Positions 1 through 7,862 are shown, numbered from the stretch's first letter. The stretch is 18,872 nucleotides of DNA from Porphyromonadaceae bacterium UBA7087 (GCA_002493515.1 DKYZ01000019.1:1-18872); one strand, 5' to 3'. The notes: a model not told the origin generated them from the letters alone. A program made the numbers and translations.

Positions 1-1
1 G

Positions 2-1162
2 CAGGCCCTCAACCAGAACCGCACATACCAGTTCGTGACCTCCATGCAGGAGATAAAGCTCCAGGACTGCGAGCGGCGGCGCCGCGAGGAGTGGAAACAG
101 ACGCAGGCCGACCTCTACGGAGTGCAGATGAAGTCGCTCAGGCTCCAGCAGAACCAGGAGGCGGGGAGCATCCTCATCAACGAGATAAAGAACATCCTTA
201 TCACGGTGATTGCCGCCACCTCCGTCATCAACGGACAGATAACGCTGGGCGCTATGCTCGCCATACAGTATATCGTGGGCCAGCTCACCGCCCCCGTGGA
301 GCAGCTGATGGCCTTCGTCTATTCCCTGCAGGACGTCCGCATATCGCTGGAGCGCATCAACGAGGTGCACGAGCGCAGGGAGGAGGAGGAAGACCGCGGG
401 GGCATCACGGAATACGGCGGGGAGCGCTCCGTCGTGTTTTCCGGGGTCGGTTTCCGCTACGACCGCCACTCGCCGCGCATGACGCTGGAGGACATATCGT
501 TCGCCATACCTGCGGGGAAGGTCACGGCGGTGGTCGGGGCCTCGGGGAGCGGCAAGACGACGCTGCTGAAGCTCATGCTCGGCTATTATCCCGTGGAGAG
601 GGGTGAGATAACGGTGGCCGGGCGTCCGCTTGACGACTACAGCGTCAGGTGGTGGCGCCGGAAGTGCGGCGTCGTGATGCAGGACGGCGTGATATTCTCG
701 GAGTCGATAGCGCGCAACATCGCCGTGGACGACGGCGAGATAGATGAGCAGCGTCTTCGTGAGGCTGCGTGCATAGCGTGCATCGGCGACTATATCGAGT
801 CGCTTCCGTTGAAATACGACACCAAAATCGGGCGCGACGGGGTTGGCCTGAGCCAGGGACAGCGGCAGCGCATACTCATAGCGAGGGCGGTCTATCGCAA
901 TCCTGACTTCATCCTCCTCGACGAGGCGACCAATGCCCTTGACGCGAGGAACGAGCGTGCGATCGTGGAGAATCTGGCTGAGTTCTACCGCGGACGCACA
1001 GTGATAGTAGTTGCCCACCGCCTCTCGACCGTCCGTGACGCCGACCGGATAATCGTCCTCGACAAGGGACGCGTGGCCGAGACCGGTACCCACGCTTCCC
1101 TCATCGCCCGTCGCTGCGTCTACCACAACCTCGTAAAAAACCAGCTGGAACTCGGAAACTGA
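2..1162 (+). CDS. Peptidase-type ABC exporter, C-terminal part (5' end outside window)
   Basis: Probable ATP-driven exporter of peptides or bacteriocin-like products at the inner membrane. The frame is open from base 2, so the gene begins upstream; the first in-frame start codon here (GTG at 35) is internal. Counting residues from that GTG, 50-110 hold the last membrane helices (NILITVIAATSVINGQITLG) and 130-375 are a complete ATPase domain. It has Walker A GASGSGKTT (168-176), Q-loop VVMQD (213-217), signature LSQGQ (272-276), Walker B FILLDE (292-297), D-loop ALDA and H-loop VAHRLS (326-331). The membrane-helix wording and the LERINEV linker resemble C39-peptidase-containing transporters of Bacteroidota, but the peptidase domain, if present, lies outside the window. 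A lipid or multidrug exporter of the same fold is the alternative. All ATPase motifs are intact, so the protein should be active. The gene ends just before a strong hairpin. Confidence 0.85.
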   Translation, partial: QALNQNRTYQFVTSMQEIKLQDCERRRREEWKQTQADLYGVQMKSLRLQQNQEAGSILINEIKNILITVIAATSVINGQITLGAMLAIQYIVGQLTAPVEQLMAFVYSLQDVRISLERINEVHERREEEEDRGGITEYGGERSVVFSGVGFRYDRHSPRMTLEDISFAIPAGKVTAVVGASGSGKTTLLKLMLGYYPVERGEITVAGRPLDDYSVRWWRRKCGVVMQDGVIFSESIARNIAVDDGEIDEQRLREAACIACIGDYIESLPLKYDTKIGRDGVGLSQGQRQRILIARAVYRNPDFILLDEATNALDARNERAIVENLAEFYRGRTVIVVAHRLSTVRDADRIIVLDKGRVAETGTHASLIARRCVYHNLVKNQLELGN

Positions 1163-1173
1163 ACTGAATAAAC

Positions 1174-1217
1174 AAGAGGCGGGCCGCATTCCGGATGGAA
1201 TGCGGCGCGCCTCTTTT
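1174..1217 (+). terminator. Rho-independent terminator shared by convergent genes
   Basis: A 19-bp stem with one G-G mismatch (left arm 1174-1192, loop GGAT 1193-1196, right arm 1197-1215) is followed by TTTT on the plus strand. It lies 11 nt after the ABC exporter stop and 20 nt beyond the rplY stop on the other strand. Read on the minus strand the stem is followed by TTGTTTATT, so it could also end rplY transcripts. Confidence 0.9.
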
Positions 1218-1237
1218 GTCGGGGAAGGGGAGATTTA

Positions 1238-1885
1238 TCACTCTGCCTTGGCGGCGGCGCCACGGGCGGCACGTGTCAGCTGAACGGCGCAGACAACGGC
1301 GTTCTTGGCGTTCATCAGCTCAAGACCCTCGAAGTGGAGGTCGCCTACGGCGAGCGACTTGCCCAGGCCCAGGGTGTCAACGTTTACCACGAGACGCTCC
1401 GGAATCTTGTCGTAGGTAGCCTTTACTTTCAGCTTGCGCATGGAAAGCGTGAGCTTACCACCGGCCTTCACACCCTCTGCGTGACCCTCGATCTGAACGG
1501 GAACCTCCATCACGATGGGCTTCTCGGGGAACACCTCAAGGAAGTCGATGTGGAGGATGGTATCCTTCACCGGCTGGAACTGGATCTCCTTCATGACAGC
1601 CTTGCGGGCATCGCCGTGGATGTCGAGGTCGATCTCGAAGATGTCGGGAGTGTAGATGAGCTTGCGCACATCCTCGCTCTTGACAACGATGTCGGTTGTG
1701 ACAAGACCGCGGTTGTTGCCGATCTCTACGATCTTCTCACCATCCTTGAGAGAGCCGTTGAAAGGAAGCTCAACGATTTTGCCGCCATTGAGGACAGCGG
1801 GGATAAGGCCTTCGGCACGAAGGGCCTTCACTGACTTCTTGCCGAGCTCCTTGCGGGGCTCCGCCTTAAGTGCATACGTTTTCAT
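1238..1885 (-). CDS. rplY: 50S ribosomal protein L25 / general stress protein Ctc
   Basis: Binds 5S rRNA in the large ribosomal subunit. The 215-residue product is the long (Ctc/TL5) form. An N-terminal L25 beta-barrel spans about residues 1-95 (MKTYALKAEPRKELGKKSVK, then the RAEGLIPAVLNGG segment), and a C-terminal beta domain spans about 100-190 (HIDFLEVFPEKPIVMEVPVQ). An alanine-rich basic-acidic tail (TRAARGAAAKAE) closes the protein. The start is the ATG at 1885, the natural N terminus of the family, with no Shine-Dalgarno sequence in front, as is usual in Bacteroidota. The gene lies downstream of serB on the same strand but is separated by 194 nt that contain its own promoter and a leader of about 140 nt. 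It is convergent with the ABC exporter. Confidence 0.96.
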   Translation of the reverse strand: MKTYALKAEPRKELGKKSVKALRAEGLIPAVLNGGKIVELPFNGSLKDGEKIVEIGNNRGLVTTDIVVKSEDVRKLIYTPDIFEIDLDIHGDARKAVMKEIQFQPVKDTILHIDFLEVFPEKPIVMEVPVQIEGHAEGVKAGGKLTLSMRKLKVKATYDKIPERLVVNVDTLGLGKSLAVGDLHFEGLELMNAKNAVVCAVQLTRAARGAAAKAE

Positions 1886-2027
1886 TTCTGATTTTTAATA
1901 GATTGTGTTACTCAAAATAAGTTTCTTGCTCCGGCATACATGCCTTGGGAGCCCCCCGCCGACGCAGCCGACCTGGCTCCGGGGCGGGCAACAGATTTCC
2001 CATCACACGTGAAGTTTGCTCGAAACC
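1886..2027 (-). promoter_or_regulatory. Long structured 5' leader of rplY
   Basis: With transcription predicted to begin near 2027, the rplY mRNA would carry about 140 untranslated nucleotides. The upstream half is GC-rich and can form either of two overlapping hairpins. One pairs 1983-1988 with 1955-1960 (CCCGCC/GGCGGG in the RNA). The other pairs 1975-1980 with 1948-1953 (GGAGCC/GGCTCC). The arms interleave, so they are mutually exclusive or form a strained pseudoknot. A small hairpin GGCAT-GT-ATGCC (1944-1933) follows, then an AT-rich single-stranded run up to the start codon. Autogenous control by L25 is a plausible reading, but no known leader family was recognised. Confidence 0.5.
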
Positions 2028-2032
2028 GAGCG

Positions 2033-2063
2033 CAAAGTTACAAAAAAAATTCCGAACCACAAT
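2033..2063 (-). promoter_or_regulatory. Predicted rplY promoter (Bacteroidota type)
   Basis: Read on the minus strand, ATTG (2063-2060) is followed after 19 nt by TAACTTTG (2040-2033). The second word is a perfect match to the Bacteroidota -7 consensus TAnnTTTG, and the first is a partial -33 box. It begins 17 nt after the serB stop and gives rplY a promoter separate from the upstream block. Confidence 0.7.
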
Positions 2064-2079
2064 AACCATCCGCCATATC

Positions 2080-3351
2080 TCATTTCTTTTCAGAGATGTA
2101 GGAGTCCTTGAAGCCGAGGAAGTAGAGCACGCCGTCGATTCCGATGGTGGATATGCTCTGGCTGGCCGAGGCCTTCACCTTCGGCTTGGCATGGAAGGCT
2201 ATGCCCAGGCCCGCCTCCGAGAGCATCGGGAGGTCGTTGGCGCCGTCGCCCACGGCTATGGTCTGCGCCAGGTTGATTCCCTCCACCTGCGCCAGAAGCC
2301 TCAGCAGCTCCTTCTTGCGGCGTCCGTCTACGATGTCGCCGAGATGACGCCCCGTCAGCCTGCCGTCGGGACCCACCTCCAGCTCGTTGGCATACACATA
2401 GTCGAAATTATACTTCTGTTTCAGATAATTTCCGAAATATGTGAAACCGCCGGAGAGAATCGCCGTCTTGTAGCCCGAGCGCTTCAGCACCTCCATGAGG
2501 CGGTCCACGCCCTCGGTTATCGGCAGCGACTCCGCGATCTCCTTCATCACGCTCACGTCGAGACCCTTGAGCAGGGCGACACGCCGCTTGAAACTCTCCT
2601 CGAAGTCAATCTCGCCTCGCATCGCCGACTCCGTTATGGCACGCACCTGCTCCCCGACGCCGGCGCGGTCGGCCAGCTCGTCGATGACCTCCGTCTGGAT
2701 AAGGGTGGAGTCCATATCGAAGCATATCAGACGTCGGCAGCGCCGGTAGATGGTGTCTTCCTGGAGCGAGATGTCGAAATCCAGGCGCGACGCCACGTCG
2801 ATGAAGTCGCTCTGCATCTTCACCTTGTCGAGGGGCGTGCCGCGCACGGAGAACTCGATGCAACCCTTTGTGGCGGGCTGGGCGTCCTCGTCGAGCGGCA
2901 TGCGGCCCGTAAGGCGCGTTATGCTGTCGATGTTGAGCCCCTGCGACGTGATTATCTTGGTGGTCTCCGCTATCTGGCGCGCCGTGATCTTGCGCCCCAG
3001 GATAGTGATGATGTAGCGGTTCTTGCCCTGCATCGCGACCCAGTTGTCATACTCCTCCTCCGTGATGATGTTGAACTGCACCTGCACGTTGAGGTCGTTG
3101 GTCTTGAAGAGGATCTGCTTGAGAATCTCTCCGCTGCGCCGGCTGTCGGTCTTGAAGAGGATGCCCAGGGCGAGGGTATGGTGGATGTCGGCCTGGCCGA
3201 TGTCGAGAATCACGGCGTCGTAGCGCGCCAGAATCTCTGTCAGCGCCGATGTGACGCCGCAGCGGTCAGGGCCCGAGATATTGATGAGAATCAGCTCTAC
3301 CCGGGACCCCTCGGCCGCAGCGCCGGCGATGTTGGTGTTGCCTGTCTCCAT
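2080..3351 (-). CDS. serB: Phosphoserine phosphatase with N-terminal ACT domains
   Basis: Catalyses the last step of L-serine synthesis, hydrolysis of O-phospho-L-serine, in the cytoplasm. The 423-residue protein has two ACT-like regulatory domains (about 17-100 and 112-190) and a C-terminal HAD phosphatase domain (207-415). HAD motif I is FDMDST (211-216, nucleophile D212 and acid/base D214), motif II is SGGF (300-303), a lysine of motif III lies in GRRKK near 346, and motif IV is GDGANDLPM (368-376). All catalytic residues are present. The ACT-ACT-HAD arrangement is the long form typical of Bacteroidales and suggests allosteric control by an amino acid, perhaps serine. The ATG at 3351 lies 3 nt after the stop of the DUF349 gene, so the two are almost certainly cotranscribed and may be translationally coupled. 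Confidence 0.96.
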   Translation of the reverse strand: METGNTNIAGAAAEGSRVELILINISGPDRCGVTSALTEILARYDAVILDIGQADIHHTLALGILFKTDSRRSGEILKQILFKTNDLNVQVQFNIITEEEYDNWVAMQGKNRYIITILGRKITARQIAETTKIITSQGLNIDSITRLTGRMPLDEDAQPATKGCIEFSVRGTPLDKVKMQSDFIDVASRLDFDISLQEDTIYRRCRRLICFDMDSTLIQTEVIDELADRAGVGEQVRAITESAMRGEIDFEESFKRRVALLKGLDVSVMKEIAESLPITEGVDRLMEVLKRSGYKTAILSGGFTYFGNYLKQKYNFDYVYANELEVGPDGRLTGRHLGDIVDGRRKKELLRLLAQVEGINLAQTIAVGDGANDLPMLSEAGLGIAFHAKPKVKASASQSISTIGIDGVLYFLGFKDSYISEKK

Positions 3352-3354
3352 GAA

Positions 3355-5271
3355 TCAGTCTTTCTTCTGCTCGCGGAGCATCTTTATCTTCTCCTGGATC
3401 TGGGCGATGTCATCCTTCACGCGCGAAATGCGGCGCTCCAGGTCTTTGAGCATGCTGTTGCCGGCGGCCGACTTGACGTTGAAGAATCCCATGTTGTTCT
3501 CCATGGTCTTGAGCTCCATCCTCTTGGCGTCGAGCACACGCTGCAGCTTCTCCCTCTCGCGTCCGAGCCTGGAGTCGTCGCCCTCCATCTCCTTGACCTC
3601 GCGGGCGAAGCGGGATACCCTCTGCCGGTTCTCGCGGGCGTCGAAGGCATTGTAGAGGCGGTCGAGCTCGGCACGATAGTCGGCATAAATCTGGTCCTTG
3701 AATTTGAACGGGACGTGTCCGGCGGCCTGCCACTTGTCCTGAAGCTCGCGGATCCTTCCTATCACTTCGCGACGGTCGGAATCCTCGGAAATCTGCCTGA
3801 GGGCCTCGATGACGGCCTGCTTGGCCTCGAGGTTGGCGTTCTCGTCATCGCGTCGCGCGTTCTGTTTCTTCTTGCGGGCATCGTAGAATGCGTTGCAGGC
3901 CTTGGTGAAGCGGCGCCAGATCTCGTCGCTGTGCCTGCGGCTGACGCTTCCTACCGTTCTCCATTCCGCCTGCAGATCACGCACGGTCTCAAAAGCCTCG
4001 CGGTCGTCGATGCGCTCGAGCAGGGCCTCGGCCCTCTCGCAAAGCGCTTTCTTCTTCTCGAGATTGACGTTGAAGTCCTCCTTCATCTTCTTGTAGAACT
4101 CCGCCTTCGCCTTGAAGAAGTCGTCGCAGCCCTTGCGGAAGCGGTTGAAGAGCTGGGTGTTCATCTTCTTCGACGCGAAACCGTACTCACGCCATTTTTC
4201 CTGGCACTCGATCACCGATCTGGTGGCCTTGTCCCAGTCGTTGAAAGTGTTGAGCGCAGTCATGTCGACCACCTCCACCTTCTCGCAGAGGGCTGTCTTT
4301 GCATCCTCGTTGGCCTGCTCGCGGTCCTTGATGTTCTGGAAATAATCCTGGTGACGCTTGTTGATTACAGTCGAGGCATTGCGGAACTCCTCCCATATGC
4401 TGTCGCGCAGCTCCTTTGCCACCGGGCCTGTCTGCTTCCATTCATTATGGAGCGACTGTAGGCGCTTGAACGCCTCGATGGGATCCTTGAGCTCGGCCAG
4501 CTGCCTGGCGTCGGACAGGAGGCGCTGCTTTATCTCGAGATTCTTTTTGAAATCGAGGTCGCGCAGCTCCTTGTTCATCTTCAGACAGTCGTAGAACTGC
4601 TCCACGGCGAGCTGGTAGGATTTCCAGATCTCGTTGTCGGAGCCCGGGGGCACCTCCCCGGCGGCCTTGAAAGCGGCCTGGAGCTCCTGGAACTTCGGGA
4701 AACGGAGGTTGATGTTGTCGATGTCTTCCGAGAGGGCCTTTATCTCCGAGAGGATGCGTCTCTTCTCGTCAAGATTCCTGAGACGCTCGGCGTCCTTGCG
4801 CTCGAGGAAGGCGTTGCGGCGCTCGCGGAACGTTGCGAGCAGCTCCTTCATCTCGTTGTCGAGCGGGTCGACGGGGAGCGAGAAAGACTCCGGGGGATTG
4901 CCGGCCTCGACATGCGATTTGAGCAGCTCATTGTTCTCACGCGTCTTGAGGGCGAAGAAGGCCTGCTTTATGGCAGTGACCTCACGGTGGGACTCAAGGC
5001 TGTCTTCATCGACTATTTTCCTAAGAGCGTCAAGCAGCTGCTGTTTGTCGAGGGAATGCACGTTTGTCATAAACGACACCTCCGCGTTTTCCCTTTTCTC
5101 CGAAAGGATGTCGGCGGCCTCGGCGAGGCCGAGCGCGGGGGATTGTGTCTCCGCGCAGGCGTCGGCGCATGTTGTCTCGTTGCTCTCTATCTCAACCCCG
5201 GGGGCCTGGCATGTGTCGCCGGAGTTCTGTGTTACCTCCTGATCAGGAGTCTGCTTGTCAAGCTCGTTCAT
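3355..5271 (-). CDS. DUF349 repeat protein
   Basis: A large, highly charged, almost wholly helical protein (638 residues from this start) without signal peptide or membrane segment, so probably cytoplasmic. Five copies of the DUF349 helical repeat are visible, each with the pattern W-x(3)-G, then about 12 residues, then IW/IY-x(2)-F/Y. Examples are LHNEWKQTGPV with SIWEEFRNA, LQAEWRTVGSV with EIWRRFTKA, and LQDKWQAAGHV with QIYADYRAE. The first repeat has F in place of the W. A coiled coil ends the protein (about 560-638). The acidic N-terminal 80 residues look disordered. The frame is open to a TTG at 5307, but the ATG at 5271 (MNELDKQTPD) is the better start because it follows the cyclophilin stop by 37 nt. 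The molecular function of the family in bacteria is not established. The tight link to serB is positional, not proof of a shared role. Confidence 0.88.
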   Translation of the reverse strand: MNELDKQTPDQEVTQNSGDTCQAPGVEIESNETTCADACAETQSPALGLAEAADILSEKRENAEVSFMTNVHSLDKQQLLDALRKIVDEDSLESHREVTAIKQAFFALKTRENNELLKSHVEAGNPPESFSLPVDPLDNEMKELLATFRERRNAFLERKDAERLRNLDEKRRILSEIKALSEDIDNINLRFPKFQELQAAFKAAGEVPPGSDNEIWKSYQLAVEQFYDCLKMNKELRDLDFKKNLEIKQRLLSDARQLAELKDPIEAFKRLQSLHNEWKQTGPVAKELRDSIWEEFRNASTVINKRHQDYFQNIKDREQANEDAKTALCEKVEVVDMTALNTFNDWDKATRSVIECQEKWREYGFASKKMNTQLFNRFRKGCDDFFKAKAEFYKKMKEDFNVNLEKKKALCERAEALLERIDDREAFETVRDLQAEWRTVGSVSRRHSDEIWRRFTKACNAFYDARKKKQNARRDDENANLEAKQAVIEALRQISEDSDRREVIGRIRELQDKWQAAGHVPFKFKDQIYADYRAELDRLYNAFDARENRQRVSRFAREVKEMEGDDSRLGREREKLQRVLDAKRMELKTMENNMGFFNVKSAAGNSMLKDLERRISRVKDDIAQIQEKIKMLREQKKD

Positions 5272-5308
5272 AGCTTCTGGTATTGATGGGTTATGGCCCT
5301 TGGCCAAA

Positions 5309-6166
5309 TTAATTTGATTTCACTACTTTTGCGGATATTATCCTCACATCCTCCACGGGACGGTCGTTGGCGTCGGTGGCAACCTTCTGAATCTTCTCGA
5401 CGACATCCATTCCCTCGAGCACCTCCCCGAAGACGGTATACTGGCCGTCGAGATGGGGCGTGCCCCCCTTTTGGAGATAAGTCTCGCGGATATCGGGGTC
5501 GATTCCCACGGTCTTCACGCTCTCCTCGGTGGTCTTGATCAGCTCCTGGCGGAAAGCCTCGAGCGCCTCATTGTCGCCGCTCTTCTGGAGCGAGTCGATT
5601 TTCTCGCGGTTTTCATTGCAGAGCTCACGGAAGCGGGCCTGCAGCCTTGTCTGGTTCTGGCGCAGCTCCATGCTCTCGAGCTCACGCTCGGAGGGCACTC
5701 GCCCGGTGACGATATAGAACTGCGAGCCGGAGCTGCGGCGTTCCGGATTCATGGCGTCGCCGGTGCGTGCTGCCGCGAGGGCGCCATACTTATGATAATG
5801 TCGCGGATAGCGTATCTCAGCCTCCACGGTGTATCCGAGGTCGCCGGCGCCGAGGTGGTCGCCCGGTTTGGCCGTCTTCGAGTCGGGATCTCCGGTCTGG
5901 ATCATGAACCCGTCGATTACACGGTGGAAAAGCACACCGTCGTAAGTCCCGTCGTTGACCAGTTTGAGGAAATTGTCGCGATGGAGGGGAGTGTCGTTGT
6001 AAAGGCGTATTCTGACGGTGCCCAGTGAGGTGGTCAGTTCCACCACGGGCCCGTCGGCAATCGAGTCGGCTGTCTGTGTCATTTCAGTCTTTGCAGGGGC
6101 GTCCGTCTGAGCGAAAGCGCCTGAGGCGGCGATCATCGTCAGCAGGACAGTGATTAAAATCTTCAT
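5309..6166 (-). CDS. Secreted cyclophilin-type peptidyl-prolyl isomerase
   Basis: Catalyses cis-trans isomerisation of proline peptide bonds, probably in the periplasm. A signal peptide is evident (MKILITVLLTMIAASGAFAQ, cleavage likely before Q20 or T21). The cyclophilin core is split. Residues 40-155 hold the active-site segment FHRVIDGFMIQTGDP (80-94, catalytic R82) and SSGSQFYIVTG (145-155). Residues 236-285 hold LDGQYTVFGEV and the last strand. Between them sits a charged, predicted helical insert of about 80 residues (157-234), which brings the length to 285 against about 165-200 for compact bacterial cyclophilins. Key residues R82, F87, M88 and Q90 are present, so activity is expected. 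The gene lies 23 nt after the upstream unknown gene and 37 nt before the DUF349 start, consistent with one operon. Confidence 0.93.
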   Translation of the reverse strand: MKILITVLLTMIAASGAFAQTDAPAKTEMTQTADSIADGPVVELTTSLGTVRIRLYNDTPLHRDNFLKLVNDGTYDGVLFHRVIDGFMIQTGDPDSKTAKPGDHLGAGDLGYTVEAEIRYPRHYHKYGALAAARTGDAMNPERRSSGSQFYIVTGRVPSERELESMELRQNQTRLQARFRELCNENREKIDSLQKSGDNEALEAFRQELIKTTEESVKTVGIDPDIRETYLQKGGTPHLDGQYTVFGEVLEGMDVVEKIQKVATDANDRPVEDVRIISAKVVKSN

Positions 6167-6189
6167 TATTATCAGGTGTCAGATGTTTG

Positions 6190-6585
6190 TCAGGCTGTGG
6201 CCGTGGCAGCGGCGACGGCTCCCTGGGGATATATCCGCTTGTAGATTCTGCGGAAATTGTCGTCGGTCTCGCGGAGCTCGGCTGCGCGGCTCTGGTAGTC
6301 AGGACCCCAGATTCCCTCGAGCAGAGTGCCGATGTATCTTCTCTCGCGGTCCTTGTCGATGGCGCATTCGATCAGACGTCCCACCCAAGGGCGGAATTTC
6401 TCGCCGTCGATAGCGTGGAGATACCTTGCGGAGCTTGCCAGGAACTGTCCGGAGGCGTCGGTCCGGCAAAGCATGTCGATAAGCCGCGGCATCTCGGCGT
6501 CGCAGGAGTCGCTGTGGTTCACAATATATTCATAGACGGCCATGCCGTCGGGATCCTTGCCCAGTGTTTTCTCTAATTCGTTCAT
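6190..6585 (-). CDS. Conserved hypothetical protein, 131 residues
   Basis: I do not recognise a named family. The protein is soluble, mostly helical and rich in charged and aromatic residues (for example EKFRPWVGRLIECAID and DNFRRIYKRIYPQG). It has no signal peptide or membrane segment, and it ends in an alanine-threonine tail (AVAAATATA). The ATG at 6585 begins MNELEKTLGKDPDG and is preceded by a leader of about 70 nt from a predicted promoter. It is the first gene of the minus-strand block and lies 23 nt upstream of the cyclophilin gene. Gene reality is supported by codon use like its neighbours, close spacing and a promoter placed to suit it. Confidence 0.75.
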   Translation of the reverse strand: MNELEKTLGKDPDGMAVYEYIVNHSDSCDAEMPRLIDMLCRTDASGQFLASSARYLHAIDGEKFRPWVGRLIECAIDKDRERRYIGTLLEGIWGPDYQSRAAELRETDDNFRRIYKRIYPQGAVAAATATA

Positions 6586-6662
6586 TTCTGTAGTTCGCTA
6601 TTTTGATAAGTCCGGGCCGTGTCCGGCCGGGGAATCGAGGAGCGTAAAAACTATTGTGAGCG

Positions 6663-6670
6663 CAAAAATA
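6663..6670 (-). promoter_or_regulatory. Predicted -7 box for the minus-strand block 6585-2080
   Basis: On the minus strand the word TATTTTTG (6670-6663) fits the Bacteroidota -7 consensus TAnnTTTG exactly. The -33 box is poor: the nearest TTTG is 24 nt upstream rather than 19-21. Transcription would start near 6657 and leave a leader of about 70 nt, which includes a CCGG-rich hairpin. It is back to back with the promoter at 6767. Confidence 0.55.
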
Positions 6671-6766
6671 TATAATTTTAAGATACTAATCACCCAAAAA
6701 GGGGAAAAAAATAATGTCGGGGAGTTATTATTAGTGATAATTGAGCCTGAATTTGGCGGAAATTAT

Positions 6767-6774
6767 TAATTTTG
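6767..6774 (+). promoter_or_regulatory. Predicted -7 box of the kinase-like gene
   Basis: TAATTTTG fits the Bacteroidota -7 consensus TAnnTTTG. An ATTG stands 23 nt upstream, slightly too far for a good -33 box. The start codon at 6793 follows by 18 nt, which gives a leader of only about 12 nt. This placement argues for the ATG at 6793 rather than the in-frame TTG at 6772, which overlaps the -7 box. Confidence 0.55.
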
Positions 6775-6792
6775 CAGAAAAATCCGGTAAAA

Positions 6793-7452
6793 ATGAGCAG
6801 TTGCACATCAGATGGAAATTTAGTCGTGGTGATAGGGCGGCAGTTCGGCAGCGGCGGGCGCAAGATAGGGCGCATGCTTGCCGAGCGCATAGGCGCGTCG
6901 TATTACGACAAGGAGCTGTTGCTCGAGGCGGCCGGCGAGTGCGGCATCACGCGCGAGACGCTGGCAGCCGCCGACGAACGGCGTCCCTCGCCGCTCAGAT
7001 GGTTTCTCCACGGCGCCTATGGCGCGAGCGACGGGCTCGGAGGCGACCCCCTGGCAGAGAATATCTATGCCGCCGTCGCCAACGTGATCAGGAACGTCGG
7101 CTCCAAGGGACCCTGCGTGATAGTGGGGCGCACGGCCGACCATATCCTCAGGGAGAATCCGATGATGGTCAGCGTGTTTCTGCACGCTCCCCTGGAGCAC
7201 AGGGCGAAATGTCTCGTAGGGCGTGGCGAGCACGCCACGGAGCGCCAGGCGACGGAGGCCGCGCGGAAGGCCGACCGCCAGCGCGAGAACTTCTACAACT
7301 ATTTCACCGGCCGGAGATGGGGGACAGCTGCCAACTATCACCTGTGTGTCGACTCGTCGCAGCTCGACGATGCGCAGATTGTGGAGGTGATAGCGAGCTA
7401 TGTGGAGATAAGGAGGAAAAACGGCAGGCAGAGGCCGCCGGAAAAGAAGTGA
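6793..7452 (+). CDS. Cytidylate kinase-like family protein
   Basis: A P-loop nucleotide kinase-like protein of 219 residues, cytoplasmic. The glycine-rich loop is GRQFGSGG (15-22), followed by the helix RKIGRMLAERIG and the YYDKELL segment (38-44) seen in this cytidylate kinase-like family. A second conserved block is CVIVGRTADHIL (108-119). Near the C terminus comes DRQRENFYNYFTGRRWG with NYHLCVDSS, the usual family ending. The P-loop is the atypical G-R-x-F-G-S-G-G form rather than GxxGxGKS, so the substrate is uncertain. It may not be the housekeeping CMP kinase, which is normally a separate gene. The ATG at 6793 is chosen because the upstream TTG lies within the promoter. The stop is 36 nt before rnpB. 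Confidence 0.88.
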   Translation: MSSCTSDGNLVVVIGRQFGSGGRKIGRMLAERIGASYYDKELLLEAAGECGITRETLAAADERRPSPLRWFLHGAYGASDGLGGDPLAENIYAAVANVIRNVGSKGPCVIVGRTADHILRENPMMVSVFLHAPLEHRAKCLVGRGEHATERQATEAARKADRQRENFYNYFTGRRWGTAANYHLCVDSSQLDDAQIVEVIASYVEIRRKNGRQRPPEKK

Positions 7453-7488
7453 TTATTATGAAGTAAGTATTATATTGAGTACACCGCG

Positions 7489-7862
7489 TTCAGAAGTGTG
7501 GTCTGTCGCTTCATGCCTGGAGCATGAAGAGGAAAGTCCGGGCAACGCAGAGCATCACATTTCCTAACGGGAAGCCGGCGGTGACGCCGGGGACAATGTG
7601 ACAGAAAACGACCGCCCGTCTCCCCTCCGGGGAGGCGCGGCAAGGGTGAAAAGGCGGGGTAAGAGCCCACCGGCTCCGGCGGCGACACCGGAGGCCGCAC
7701 ATCCTGTGAGTTGCAAGGCCAAATATACCGGCAGTAAAGGATTGCTCGTCCATTGCCGGGGGGTAGGCTGCTGCACCGACGCTGTCGGGCCGCGAGATAA
7801 ATGACAGACGGGGCGACTCCTCCGGAGAAGCCTCACATAACCCGGCTTACAGCATTTCTGAA
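7489..7862 (+). ncRNA. rnpB: RNase P RNA, bacterial class A
   Basis: Catalytic RNA of RNase P, which matures the 5' ends of tRNAs. The conserved segments occur in order: GAGGAAAGTCCGGGC (7529-7543, P4 and CR-I), GGGTAAGAGCCCACCG (about 7659-7674), AGATAAATGACAG (7795-7807) and ACATAACCCGGCTTAC (7835-7850). The ends are fixed by helix P1, which pairs 7489-7498 with 7853-7862 (TTCAGAAGTG with CATTTCTGAA, one G-U pair). The resulting length of 374 nt is normal for class A. No good promoter is visible: TATATTG at 7471-7477 is only a partial -7 match, so readthrough from the kinase-like gene may contribute. A terminator follows directly. Confidence 0.97.

Noticed and set aside
2018..2031. Perfect hairpin GCTCG-AAAC-CGAGC as the first element of the rplY leader
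   Set aside because: The predicted transcription start (about 2027) lies within it, so the RNA would contain only part of the stem.
1945..4461. An 838-codon open frame on the plus strand
   Set aside because: It is antisense to serB and the DUF349 gene, whose motifs are unmistakable. Its translation is low-complexity Leu/Val/Glu/His-rich with no domain, a normal by-product of GC-rich codon use on the other strand.
5272..5307. TTG start at 5307 for the DUF349 gene, giving 12 extra residues
   Set aside because: It would begin 1 nt from the cyclophilin stop with no supporting signal. The ATG at 5271 gives a natural N terminus.
6741..7466. A 241-codon plus-strand frame overlapping the kinase-like gene
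   Set aside because: Its Arg-rich translation has no domain, whereas the other frame encodes the family's P-loop and C-terminal motifs.
7470..7836. Several short frames across the RNase P region
   Set aside because: The sequence is fully explained by the RNase P RNA, with all its conserved segments and its P1 helix.
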